Of a stretch of 64,000 nucleotides of DNA, positions 39,852-47,270 are shown piece by piece (positions within the stretch are counted from its first letter, which is position 1; each line of letters begins with the position of its first letter). The notes under the pieces were generated by a model. That model made no database searches. It saw nothing but the letters and a program-made list of their open reading frames with translations, and was not told the DNA's origin. Source of the stretch: Palsa-744 sp036498265 (GTDB lineage: Bacteria; Actinomycetota; Thermoleophilia; Solirubrobacterales; Solirubrobacteraceae); NCBI GenBank assembly GCA_036498265.1, contig DASYFT010000018.1, forward strand, positions 195,096-259,095. Direction: 5' to 3'. The position numbers were made by a program, and so were the translations under genes.

Positions 39852-40898
39852 CTATACCGTGCCGGCGGCTGTGGCCTGGACGGGCTTGCCGAGCAGGCTT
39901 CGGGCGCAGTCGACGATCGTCTCCTCGACCGGCCGCGGCGTCCACCCCACGCGCCGCTCGGCGTTCTCGATGGAGAACGTCGTCTTCTGCCCGAGCTCGC
40001 CGACGACCGAGCGGATCTCCGGATCGAACATCGAGAGGGCCCGCACGACGACGTCCGGGACCTTGCGCCTTGGCACCCTGCGCGCATCCTCGCCGAGCTC
40101 CCGCCGAAGGATCGCGGCCACGTCGGTGAACCACAGGAAAGAGCTCGCGGCGATCAGGCGCTGGCCACCCGCATCCGGGGCGCTCATCGCGGAGACCTCG
40201 AGCGCGGCGACGTCGCGCACGTCGATGAAGGCGAAGCCCAACCGCGGCAGTCCCGGCATCTTCCCGGTGAGCATCCGATCGACCGCCTGCAGCGAGTAGG
40301 AGCGGTCCTCTCCGAGCACGGGTCCGATGATGGCTCCCGGCTGAACCGTGACAAGCCGCTCGCCGGCTCCCTCGGCTCGCATGTAGTCCCACGCGGCCCG
40401 CTCGGCGATCGTCTTGGAGCGCATGTACGGGGTCAGCCCTGGCTCGTCGGGATCTGTCCAGTCCTCCTCGGTGAGAACCCGGCCCTCGGGGGGGCTGGCG
40501 CCGCGCACGGCTGCCACCGAGGAGGTGAGGACGACCCGCTCGACGCCGGCCTGCAGGCTTGCGCGCAGCACCCGCAGGCTGCCGTCGCGCGCCGGGACGA
40601 TCAGCTCGTCTGGGTTCCTGGGCTGTGCCGGCGGGAACGGCGAGGCGACGTGGAGCACGAAGTCGCAGCCCTCCACGGCCTGCGCCCACCCCTCGTCCTC
40701 GGTGAGGTCGGCGGCGAGGACCGACAGCCTGTCTCCGATCTCGACCTGGGAGCCCACGTTCGCCCGAAGCTGCGGCTCGCGCGCGATGTCCCGCACGGTC
40801 GTGCGCGCGCGGTAGCCGCGCTGCAGCAGCTCAACCAGACACCAGCCCCCGAGGAAGCCCGACCCCCCCGTCACCAACACCGTCTGCTCGCCATCCAT
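39852..40898 (-). CDS. NAD(P)-dependent extended SDR (dihydroflavonol-reductase-like)
   Basis: A 348-residue extended SDR. It has the cofactor motif VLVTGGSGFLGGWCLVELL, then LAADLTEDEGW, FVLHVASPFPPAQPRNPDEL, the catalytic Ser region VVLTSSVAAVRG and YMRSKTIAE (YxxxK). These features fit the dihydroflavonol-4-reductase/aldehyde-reductase branch, often annotated as acting on carbonyl compounds. The ATG at 40898 is preceded by AAGGGAG; the longer frame to 41054 crosses into the divergent gene's upstream region. The substrate is unknown. Confidence 0.9.
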   Translation of the reverse strand: MDGEQTVLVTGGSGFLGGWCLVELLQRGYRARTTVRDIAREPQLRANVGSQVEIGDRLSVLAADLTEDEGWAQAVEGCDFVLHVASPFPPAQPRNPDELIVPARDGSLRVLRASLQAGVERVVLTSSVAAVRGASPPEGRVLTEEDWTDPDEPGLTPYMRSKTIAERAAWDYMRAEGAGERLVTVQPGAIIGPVLGEDRSYSLQAVDRMLTGKMPGLPRLGFAFIDVRDVAALEVSAMSAPDAGGQRLIAASSFLWFTDVAAILRRELGEDARRVPRRKVPDVVVRALSMFDPEIRSVVGELGQKTTFSIENAERRVGWTPRPVEETIVDCARSLLGKPVQATAAGTV

Positions 40899-41032
40899 CA
40901 CGGGCTCCCTTCGAGGACTTCTGGATCTCGCCGTGTGCCGCGGCGCAGCACCGACCTGTGAAGCGGTTAGCGTAGCTTCCACCCGGGAAGATCGGATCGG
41001 GACCGGAGACGCGTGTCGAGGAGCGGCTTCCA

Positions 41033-41524
41033 ATGCTGAGCTTGCACCCCTCACTGCTGGCGATCTACCTGAACGACCACCTGGCCGGCTCGACGGCCGC
41101 GCGAGAGCTCGTGCGTCGCGCCGCGGCTAACAACCGAGGCACCCCCTACGGTGCCTTCCTCGACGGCCTGAGCGTGGAGATCGAAGAGGACCGCGCCTCC
41201 CTGCTGGAGATCATGCGAAGCCTCGATGCGCGGCCGGACCCGCTGAAGGTCGCAGGAGGCTGGGCCGCCGAGAAGGCCGGCAGGTTGAAGCTGAACGGTC
41301 GGCTGCTCGGGTACTCGCCCTACAGCCGCGTGGTGGAGCTGGAGGTCCTCGAGCTCGGCGTGCAGGGCAAGCTGTCGCTGTGGCGCGCCCTCAGGCAGAT
41401 CGAGGCGACCGAGCCGCGGCTGCACCGACCGGTCCTGGACGCCCTCGTCGAGCGTGCCGAGAGCCAGCTCGCGGGAATCGAGGAGCACCGTCTTCGCGCT
41501 GTGGAGGACGCCTTCGAGGTGTGA
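41033..41524 (+). CDS. Conserved four-helix (ferritin-like) hypothetical protein
   Basis: A 163-residue mostly helical protein. LLAIYLNDHLAGSTAARELVRRAA, then VEIEEDRASLLEIMRSLD, WAAEKAGRLKLNGRLLGYSP and LVERAESQLAGIEEHRLRAVEDAF give four amphipathic helices with Glu/His pairs, like a ferritin-type bundle. I recall similar uncharacterised proteins in many soil bacteria. The ATG at 41033 has GAGGAG about 12 nt upstream. Its last 134 bases overlap the convergent glycosyltransferase gene in antisense. Metal binding is inference from the fold. Confidence 0.75.
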   Translation: MLSLHPSLLAIYLNDHLAGSTAARELVRRAAANNRGTPYGAFLDGLSVEIEEDRASLLEIMRSLDARPDPLKVAGGWAAEKAGRLKLNGRLLGYSPYSRVVELEVLELGVQGKLSLWRALRQIEATEPRLHRPVLDALVERAESQLAGIEEHRLRAVEDAFEV

Positions 41525-42950
41525 GGCCTGCAGCCCATCCGGTCTGCTCCCTCCGGGGCGGATGCTCGCCGGAGGAACCGTCGAGCAGCAGCACCGACAG
41601 CACGAGGGGCGCGAACCAGAGGATGTAGCTGAACGAGTAGTAGCTCAGGCAGACCTGCAGGGCGATGAGCACTGCAGCGCAGACAGCGGCAAGAGGAACG
41701 ACACCCCCACGGCGAGCCATTCGCGCCACGAGGATGACGAAGGCGCCCGCCAGCGCGGCGAGCAGGCCGTGCAGGACGCGCGAGGCGGAACCGACCCAGG
41801 CGGCGTGCACGGAGTAGTTGCCCTGCAGCACCGCCCAGACCGACAGGGCCGGGGTGCGATGGGCCTGGAAGCCGAAGCTGCGCGAGAAGAACGCACCGAC
41901 GCTGCCATGGACGAGCACCGGGGCGAACACGACGGCGGTGGCGAGCGCGAACGCCGCGGCGAACGCCGAGACGCTCCGCCTGGTAACGCGACCGCCCGCC
42001 GGCGGATGGGTGGCCAGGAGCGGAACGAGGGCCAGCGGACTGAGCTTCGTGAATGCGGCCACGGCGGCCATCACTCCCCGCCTCGCGGGAGATCGCGCAA
42101 CCAGAAGCGTGCCGATGAGCGCTGCAGCGACGATCGAGTCGTTGAAACCGAGCGCATCCTCGTAGAGGGTGAACGGGAACGCCAGCCAGCAGTACGCGAG
42201 CAGCACGCCGGCGCTGGCGCCTCTGAGCCGCCTGCCGAGGGCGAACAGCAGTAGCCCCGTGAGCAGGTCGAAGAAGAGCGTGGTCACCTTCGCGGACAAG
42301 CTCCCAGCGCTCAGAGCGACGAAGGGGACATAGGCCTCGTAGTCGACAGGCCCATAGGTGTCGGTGTGGGGGTCGAGCGCGACGGCGCGGCCCGGCACAC
42401 CGTAGATGGGGCGACCATGCAGGATGGCCGAGGCCCCCCGCACGCCGCCGGTTGCGACATCGCTTCCGCCGCTTCCCTCGAGCGCCCAGCTCACATGGAC
42501 GCAGGCGAGGACGACTATCCCCACGACCAGCCACGAGCGGGGGAGCGCCGGGCGAATCGGTGGCGAGAGGACATGGCTCTTCTCGTTGCGCCCGGTCCGG
42601 GCGATTGCGACCATGCGGGCGCAGAGATACACAAGAGGTGGGTAGATCAGCAGCACGGGCCAGCTCCGGTCAGGTCGTTCGCAGCCGAGCGCCACCAGGA
42701 ACGAGAGCAGGACGAGCAGATCGAGGTGGCGCAGCCGCGGACGCGCTCCGACGACGAGCGGCAGGAGCATCAACGCGCCGAACAGGGGGAGCGCCCAGAA
42801 GCCGTTGACCGCCGGGAAGTCGAAGCGGTTGCTGCTCACGTGCCCGACCAGCGGGGTCGCCGCGAGCAGGACGATGAACGCCGCTCGCCGGGCGATGGTC
42901 GCGGAGCCGGCTCGGCGGGCCGGCCACGCCGCCGGCGCGTGAGTCGCCAT
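41391..42950 (-). CDS. Multi-pass membrane glycosyltransferase (GT87-like)
   Basis: A 519-residue integral membrane protein with about 11-12 hydrophobic helices. An acidic loop (ALEGSGGSDVATGGVRGAS, then HTDTYGPVDYEAYVPF) and the sequence YEDALGFNDSIVAAAL recall GT-C type mannosyl- or arabinosyltransferases using polyprenyl-phosphate sugars, such as GT87. The DALGFND loop is typical of these annotations. The hydrophobic part ends near residue 455. The last about 60 residues (GEHPPRREQTGWAAGLTPRR onward) are Arg/Pro-rich and lie antisense to the convergent ferritin-like gene, so the natural stop may have been lost. The start has only a weak ribosome-binding site. Confidence 0.8.
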   Translation of the reverse strand: MATHAPAAWPARRAGSATIARRAAFIVLLAATPLVGHVSSNRFDFPAVNGFWALPLFGALMLLPLVVGARPRLRHLDLLVLLSFLVALGCERPDRSWPVLLIYPPLVYLCARMVAIARTGRNEKSHVLSPPIRPALPRSWLVVGIVVLACVHVSWALEGSGGSDVATGGVRGASAILHGRPIYGVPGRAVALDPHTDTYGPVDYEAYVPFVALSAGSLSAKVTTLFFDLLTGLLLFALGRRLRGASAGVLLAYCWLAFPFTLYEDALGFNDSIVAAALIGTLLVARSPARRGVMAAVAAFTKLSPLALVPLLATHPPAGGRVTRRSVSAFAAAFALATAVVFAPVLVHGSVGAFFSRSFGFQAHRTPALSVWAVLQGNYSVHAAWVGSASRVLHGLLAALAGAFVILVARMARRGGVVPLAAVCAAVLIALQVCLSYYSFSYILWFAPLVLSVLLLDGSSGEHPPRREQTGWAAGLTPRRRPPQREDGAPRFPRAGSRHARRGRPGPVGAAAARSPRSA

Positions 42951-43068
42951 GGGTCCCTATCGGCGGCGCGGAGGATCTCTTGAACGCGGTCAGCCGACCG
43001 GGTGCGACAGAGCAGGCCCGGATCGGATACGAGTCACTGCATGTAGCATCGCCGGAGCGCCGATGAGA

Positions 43069-43138
43069 GGACCTGGCCGGGTAGGCGCCAAGCGGGTCTT
43101 TAGCCCCAACGGAGTGGGTTCGACTCCCACCAGGTCCA
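43069..43138 (+). tRNA. tRNA-like sequence, probably a degraded tRNA (pseudo-tRNA)
   Basis: There is a perfect 7-bp acceptor stem (GGACCTG 43069-43075 with CAGGTCC 43131-43137, discriminator A 43138). There is also a perfect 5-bp T-arm (GTGGG-TTCGACT-CCCAC, 43114-43130) with the invariant TTC. Only 38 nt remain between the arms, where a normal tRNA needs about 40-42. I cannot build a proper anticodon stem: GGG-TCTTTAG-CCC has only 3 bp and lacks U33. GTAGGCGC and CTTTAG vaguely recall a Leu tRNA that has suffered deletion. CCA is not encoded. Confidence 0.4.
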
Positions 43139-43176
43139 CTGGCTCACGGTCTTTGGCCGCTGGACGCCGGCAGTAT

Positions 43177-43746
43177 TCACCTGCGGACCCGAAACCGGAG
43201 GAGGGTGACGCTGCCCGATCGCGTGGCGCTGACCGGTTCCAGATCGATCCGGGGAAGGCTCGGCGGCGAGAAGCGGATGCCATCGCCGAGCAGTACTGGC
43301 AGCACGTACACCAGGATCTCGTCGACCAGGCCCCGCCGCAGGCACTGGGCGGCCACGTCGGCGCCCAGGATCTCCAGGTTCTTGGCGCCCGCGGCGCTGC
43401 GCGCCGTGGCGACCGCCTCACCGATGTCACCGGTGAGGTAGGTGATGCCCGGAGTCGGCGGCTCGGGTGGCCGGTGGGTGAGTACGAACACGGGTCCGGA
43501 GAAGGGGTAGTCGACGCTGCCCGGTTTCTCGGCCTGCATCCTCGCTCCGACGTCGGAGGTCCGCCGTCCGGCGAGCATCCCCCCCGTGGCCGCCGCGATC
43601 TCGCGGAGCTCGTCCGGCCCGACGAAGTCGGCAAGCTGGCGACCATCCCCCCAGTCCATCACGTGGCCTGCTGCGGCGATGAAGCCGTCCAGCGACATGC
43701 ACCTGTTCACTACGACCTTGCCGTGTCCGGTGCTCGTATCGCCCAC
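43177..43746 (-). CDS. Dihydrofolate-reductase-fold (RibD C-terminal-like) protein
   Basis: A 189-residue protein of the RibD_C/DHFR-like family. It has VVVNRCMSLDGFIAAAGHVMDW at the N-terminus, GGMLAGRRTSDVGARMQ, PVFVLTHRPPEP, NLEILGADVAAQCLRRGLVDEI and VLPVLLGDGIRFS. This order is diagnostic of the stand-alone dihydrofolate reductase family proteins common in actinobacteria. They bind NADPH, but their physiological substrate is generally unknown. The start is GTG 43746. It is monocistronic and ends 38 bp from the tRNA-like element. Confidence 0.9.
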   Translation of the reverse strand: MGDTSTGHGKVVVNRCMSLDGFIAAAGHVMDWGDGRQLADFVGPDELREIAAATGGMLAGRRTSDVGARMQAEKPGSVDYPFSGPVFVLTHRPPEPPTPGITYLTGDIGEAVATARSAAGAKNLEILGADVAAQCLRRGLVDEILVYVLPVLLGDGIRFSPPSLPRIDLEPVSATRSGSVTLLRFRVRR

Positions 43747-43842
43747 GCTGTCTCGAGCTTATCTGGGGCCGGCTGCGCCGTCGACGGCGGCCTGACGGGC
43801 GTCTGGAACGATCACCCGCGGGCGTGGCCGACCAGCGCGCGG

Positions 43843-44766
43843 TTACGAGACGGCGAGCGTCCGCGCCGTCTCGTAGACGGACACGAAGCGGCTGTAGTTC
43901 TCGGCGATCCGGCGTGCGGCGGCCCCACGACCGAGCCCACCGTCGACGAAGGCCTTCAGTGGGTCCCACCAGATGGAGCGACCGATCGCGAAGCCGATGA
44001 AGCCATCGACCGGTGCGGCGGCCTGGAGCCACTGGTCGACCTTCGCGTCGTCGGCGCCACGGCCGAGCACGAGACAGGCGACCCGGTCGCGGCCGCCGCT
44101 GCGGGCCTGCTTCACCAGCATCTCGCAGTCCGAGCGCTCGTCGACCCCCTCGATCTTCCAGATGTCGACCTCGACACCGGCGTCCTGGGTCTCCGCGATC
44201 GTGCGTCGCATCAGCTCGGGGCGAAGCTCCGTTTCGTAGCGGTCCTGGTCGCCACCGACAGCCTCGAGCTGCGCCGGCTCTGCCGGCACGAGGAACTCGA
44301 ACAGGAACTTGCGCTCGTGGTCCTTCAGCCAGTCGGAGAGGACCCTCAACTTGCGCAGCTGCCCTGCGTTCTCCTCCGCGTCGCCCTCGGGGTTGTAGCG
44401 GACGAGGACCTTGGTGAAGTCGGGCTCGAAGTCGAGGATGTGCCGCCCGAAGTCCTCGCCGTATTGGAAGTCGAAGGTCGCCTGGCCCGAGCGCTCGGCG
44501 GGCATCGCCAGCCTGAGGCCCGCCTGCCGGGCCTCGGCGGGAACGGTGGAGCCGAACTGCTCGTCGACGAGCACCCCCGTCACGGCCGGCTCCGCGCCGG
44601 CCGCCACGGCTTGCAGGACGCCCTCGAAGATCAGGTGCTTGGCGTCGGCGATCCTCTCAGCCTGCACTGGGTCGGGCTCGCCCTCGATCCCGAAGAACTT
44701 CTTCTGGAACGACCCGCGATGGTCGAAGGCGAGGATGTAGAGCTTGCCGTCGTATCCGTCGCTCAC
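43843..44766 (-). CDS. DUF2090-type aldolase-like protein (IolC C-terminal-domain homologue)
   Basis: A 307-residue TIM-barrel-like protein. LYILAFDHRGSFQKKFFG opens it, AVTGVLVDEQFGSTVPAEAR and EVDIWKIEGVDERSDCEML lie in the middle, and DGFIGFAIGRSIWWDPLKAF is near the end. This matches DUF2090, which is found fused to the sugar kinase in some IolC proteins of inositol catabolism and is thought to be an aldolase for deoxyketogluconate phosphates. Here it is free-standing. The GTG start overlaps the SDR stop (GTGA). It is the last gene of the catabolic cluster. Confidence 0.85.
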   Translation of the reverse strand: MSDGYDGKLYILAFDHRGSFQKKFFGIEGEPDPVQAERIADAKHLIFEGVLQAVAAGAEPAVTGVLVDEQFGSTVPAEARQAGLRLAMPAERSGQATFDFQYGEDFGRHILDFEPDFTKVLVRYNPEGDAEENAGQLRKLRVLSDWLKDHERKFLFEFLVPAEPAQLEAVGGDQDRYETELRPELMRRTIAETQDAGVEVDIWKIEGVDERSDCEMLVKQARSGGRDRVACLVLGRGADDAKVDQWLQAAAPVDGFIGFAIGRSIWWDPLKAFVDGGLGRGAAARRIAENYSRFVSVYETARTLAVS

Positions 44767-45539
44767 TCCATCACCATGCCGCCGGTGATGTTGATGGCCT
44801 GGCCCGTCATCTCGCTCGAGTCCTCCGAGGCCAGGAAGAGGACCACCCGGGCGATGTGCTCGGGCTCCTGAAAGCGGCCCATCGGGATGCCCGACATCCA
44901 GCGCTCCTTGATCGACTCCTTGGACTCGCCGGTCATTTCTTCCTCCCAGACGTACTCGCGGTCCATCATCTCGGTGTTGACGATGCCGGGGCACACGCAG
45001 TTGATCCGGATGGTCGGTGCCACTTCGAGCGCGACACCCTTGCTGAGGAGGATCACGGCGGCCTTGGAGGCGCAGTAGTGGGCGAACAGCTTGTAGCCGC
45101 GCTTGCCTGCCTGCGATGCGACGTTGACGATGTTGCCCTTGCCCCGCTCCAGCATGCCGGGAATGACGTTCTTGACGCACAGGAAGACGCCCTTGGCGTT
45201 GACGTCCATCACGAAGTCCCAGTCCTTCTCCGAGACGTCGGTGATCTTGTCCATCGTGATCACGCCGGCGTTGTTGACGAGGACGTCAACGCCGCCGAGC
45301 GTCTCCTCAGCCCGCGCGATCATGTCCTTGACCTCCTGCTCCTTGGTGACGTCGCACGCGACGCTCGTCACCTTTCCGCCGGCGGAGAGCTCTGACGCGG
45401 TGTTGGCAACCCGGTCGCCGTTGATGTCGGCGATCACGACCTCGGCCCCCTCGCCGAGGAACGCCTCTGCGATCGCGCGCCCCATCCCCGCGGCGCCTCC
45501 CGTGACCAGCACGCCGGCACCGTCGAATCTGCCTGCCAT
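44763..45539 (-). CDS. SDR-family dehydrogenase of the catabolic cluster
   Basis: A 258-residue classical SDR. It has VLVTGGAAGMGRAIAEAF, ADINGDRVANTA (NAD-preferring Asp after the second strand), VLVNNAGVI, VNVASQAGKRG and YCASKAAVI, with the common ending ASEDSSEMTGQAINITGG. It likely oxidises a hydroxyl of the cluster's polyol or sugar-acid substrate. ATG 45539 is preferred because AGGGGA lies 6 nt upstream; GTG 45545 is the alternative. Its stop overlaps the start of the DUF2090 gene, and the creatininase-family gene lies about 10 nt upstream. Confidence 0.92.
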   Translation of the reverse strand: MAGRFDGAGVLVTGGAAGMGRAIAEAFLGEGAEVVIADINGDRVANTASELSAGGKVTSVACDVTKEQEVKDMIARAEETLGGVDVLVNNAGVITMDKITDVSEKDWDFVMDVNAKGVFLCVKNVIPGMLERGKGNIVNVASQAGKRGYKLFAHYCASKAAVILLSKGVALEVAPTIRINCVCPGIVNTEMMDREYVWEEEMTGESKESIKERWMSGIPMGRFQEPEHIARVVLFLASEDSSEMTGQAINITGGMVME

Positions 45540-45553
45540 ATCCACTCCCCTCT

Positions 45554-46420
45554 CTATGCCTTCAGCACGTACTCGCGCTGCTTGATCTGAACCGGGATCT
45601 TGCGTATCTCCTCGAGCGCCTCGGCCAGGTATGTGGAGAAGCGGTCGAAGATCTCCTCGCCCTTGGCGGCGGTCGCGCGTTTCGGGTTGCCGATGACGCC
45701 CCGCGGCGCGAACTCGTTGTGCTCCATCGGGAAGTAGAAGTACTCGTAGCCCTTGAAGGCGGCATCGGCGGCGCCGTCTTCCTTGGCGAACGCGTCCGGC
45801 ATCCAGTCGGGCGCGTGCGCGCGGGTGTCGACCGCCCGATCCATGATCACGTTGGCGCCGTCGTAGGCCATCATGATCGAGGTCTCCTGCTCGCTGGCGT
45901 GCCAGCCGGGGGTCTCCTCCGGCGTGTTCTCCATGATGTCCTCGATCAGGCCCAGGTAGCGCTCTCCGTAGGGCTTGAACATGGCCACGAGGGCGCCCGT
46001 CTCGTAGCGGAGGTTGCGGAACACGGGGTCGGTGACCTTCGTGTTGGAGGTGTGACCGTTGACGAAGATCAGCCGGTTGAACCCGTGGTGGATCAGGCAG
46101 CGCGCGGTGTCGTGGAGGATCGCGAGCAGGGTGGTGGAGCGCATCGTGATCGTGCCCATGCCGCGCTCGGGCTCGCGCAGGTGGTGGGGTGAGTAGCCGC
46201 TCCAGATCGGTGGCGCAACGAGCGTGTCCGCCTTCTCGGCGGCGCGCCGGGAGACCTCCATCGCGTTGTAGATGTCGGTTCCGAGCGGCATGTGGTCGCC
46301 GTGCATCTCGCAGGCGCCAAGCGGGATCAGGATCGTGTCGTCCCGCTCGAGGTGGGCCCGGACGTCCGGCGGCGCCAGGTCGAGGAGGAGGCGTGAGTGC
46401 GGCTGGCCGTTCGCGGACAT
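45554..46420 (-). CDS. Creatininase-superfamily metal-dependent hydrolase (candidate 3-dehydro-scyllo-inosose hydrolase type)
   Basis: A 288-residue creatininase-fold enzyme. The metal-binding motif LIPLGACEMHGDHMPLGTDI carries the conserved Glu, His and Asp. FVNGHTSNTKV and WHASEQETSIMM (second-site Glu) complete the site. The superfamily includes creatininase, F420 and riboflavin pathway hydrolases and, as I recall, IolN of the Thermotoga inositol route, which opens a diketo-cyclitol ring. The nearby IolM-like dehydrogenase makes an IolN-type role attractive, but this is inference. It has its own promoter and the GTTCG-N6-CGAAC dyad upstream (46474-46489). Confidence 0.82.
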   Translation of the reverse strand: MSANGQPHSRLLLDLAPPDVRAHLERDDTILIPLGACEMHGDHMPLGTDIYNAMEVSRRAAEKADTLVAPPIWSGYSPHHLREPERGMGTITMRSTTLLAILHDTARCLIHHGFNRLIFVNGHTSNTKVTDPVFRNLRYETGALVAMFKPYGERYLGLIEDIMENTPEETPGWHASEQETSIMMAYDGANVIMDRAVDTRAHAPDWMPDAFAKEDGAADAAFKGYEYFYFPMEHNEFAPRGVIGNPKRATAAKGEEIFDRFSTYLAEALEEIRKIPVQIKQREYVLKA

Positions 46421-46473
46421 GTACGTGGCTATCCCCTTGAAGTCGGTTTGTGTCGGCAGGCTACCGACCGAGC

Positions 46474-46489
46474 GTTCGTGATATCGAAC
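46474..46489. promoter_or_regulatory. Cluster operator A (GTTCG-N6-CGAAC)
   Basis: GTTCGTGATATCGAAC is a perfect 5-bp-arm dyad, and 6 bp counting the flanking C/G. It lies 35 nt downstream of the TACGGT -10 and 53 bp upstream of the creatininase-family start. Matching sites lie at 49380-49395 and 59271-59286. Confidence 0.75.
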
Positions 46490-46524
46490 GATATTGGCCA
46501 GGAATGCCCGACGCGGCGGGCCAC

Positions 46525-46553
46525 ACCGTACACGCTGCCGCGACGCGGGTCAA
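46525..46553 (-). promoter_or_regulatory. Cluster promoter A (TTGACC-N17-TACGGT)
   Basis: On the minus strand, TTGACC (46553-46548) and TACGGT (46530-46525) are separated by 17 nt. The -35 overlaps the stop codon of the XRE-cupin gene at 46550. It reads toward the creatininase-SDR-DUF2090 genes. Confidence 0.7.
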
Positions 46554-47176
46554 GCATCCGGGGGCACGGCGGCGGGCCAGAACAGCTTCGGCGTGTTGAT
46601 CCAGATGTACTCGGTCGGGCCATCCGCGACGTTCTCCATTCGGTGCGGGATCGTGCTGGGGAAGCCGATCGAGTCTCCGGGATCGAGGAAGTGGATCTCG
46701 TCGCCGACCCACACCTTCAGACGCCCGGTGAGCACCATCCCCCACTCCTCGCCTTCGTGCGAGATCGCGTCGCCCAGCGAGGCGCCGACGTCGTAGCGGC
46801 CGTATACAGCCTCGATGGCCTCGGAGTCCGGCGGCGAGGCCAGTTCGAAGCGCACCCCCGCGGTGTCGATGGCTCTCCGCGCCGCGTGGCCGCCGGGTGC
46901 GCCGTCACCGCCGATCACGTCGCGCTGCGTCGCCGAGACGACCCTGCCCGTCAGGTCCTTGGTCTCAGTGAAGAAGAACGCGAGGGTCGTGCCGAGGGCG
47001 CCCGATAGGGCCTTCAGAGTCGAGATCGACGGCTCCACACGGCCCCGCTCGATGTCGCTCACGAGCGACGCCGAGACGCCGGCGCTCTCGGCGAGCCGGC
47101 GGAGGCTGTAGCGGTGCTGCTTGCGCAGGTTCTGCAACCGCGCTCCGATCACGGTCTCGGCTCTCCCGGCGCTCAC
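46550..47176 (-). CDS. XRE-family regulator with C-terminal cupin sensor, copy 1
   Basis: A 208-residue regulator. The helix-turn-helix (LQNLRKQHRYSLRRLAESAG, VSASLVSDIERGRVEPSIST) is followed by a linker and a cupin domain (EEWGMVLTGRLKVWVGDEIH, FLDPGDSIGFPSTIPHRMEN). Such proteins sense a small carboxylate or sugar in the cupin and repress catabolic genes. The cupin is nearly identical to that of copy 2 at 49535-50197. It probably binds the GTTCG-N6-CGAAC dyads of the cluster, including the one just downstream of its own stop. The GTG start at 47176 has no good ribosome-binding site, and a GTG a few codons downstream is possible. Confidence 0.9.
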   Translation of the reverse strand: MSAGRAETVIGARLQNLRKQHRYSLRRLAESAGVSASLVSDIERGRVEPSISTLKALSGALGTTLAFFFTETKDLTGRVVSATQRDVIGGDGAPGGHAARRAIDTAGVRFELASPPDSEAIEAVYGRYDVGASLGDAISHEGEEWGMVLTGRLKVWVGDEIHFLDPGDSIGFPSTIPHRMENVADGPTEYIWINTPKLFWPAAVPPDA

Positions 47177-47270
47177 GCGTCCACCGCCGATCCGGACAGG
47201 TGCGGCCGTGCGCCACCCGACGGGCGCGGGGGCACGCGGGGGCCGGGCCTGCCGGAGGCGTCCTCCGTGA

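Noticed and set aside
43140..43300. Minus-strand frames reading WTWWESNPLRWG and DLVGVEPTPLGLK
   Set aside because: These are typical artefact translations of the antisense of a tRNA-like sequence, not protein genes.
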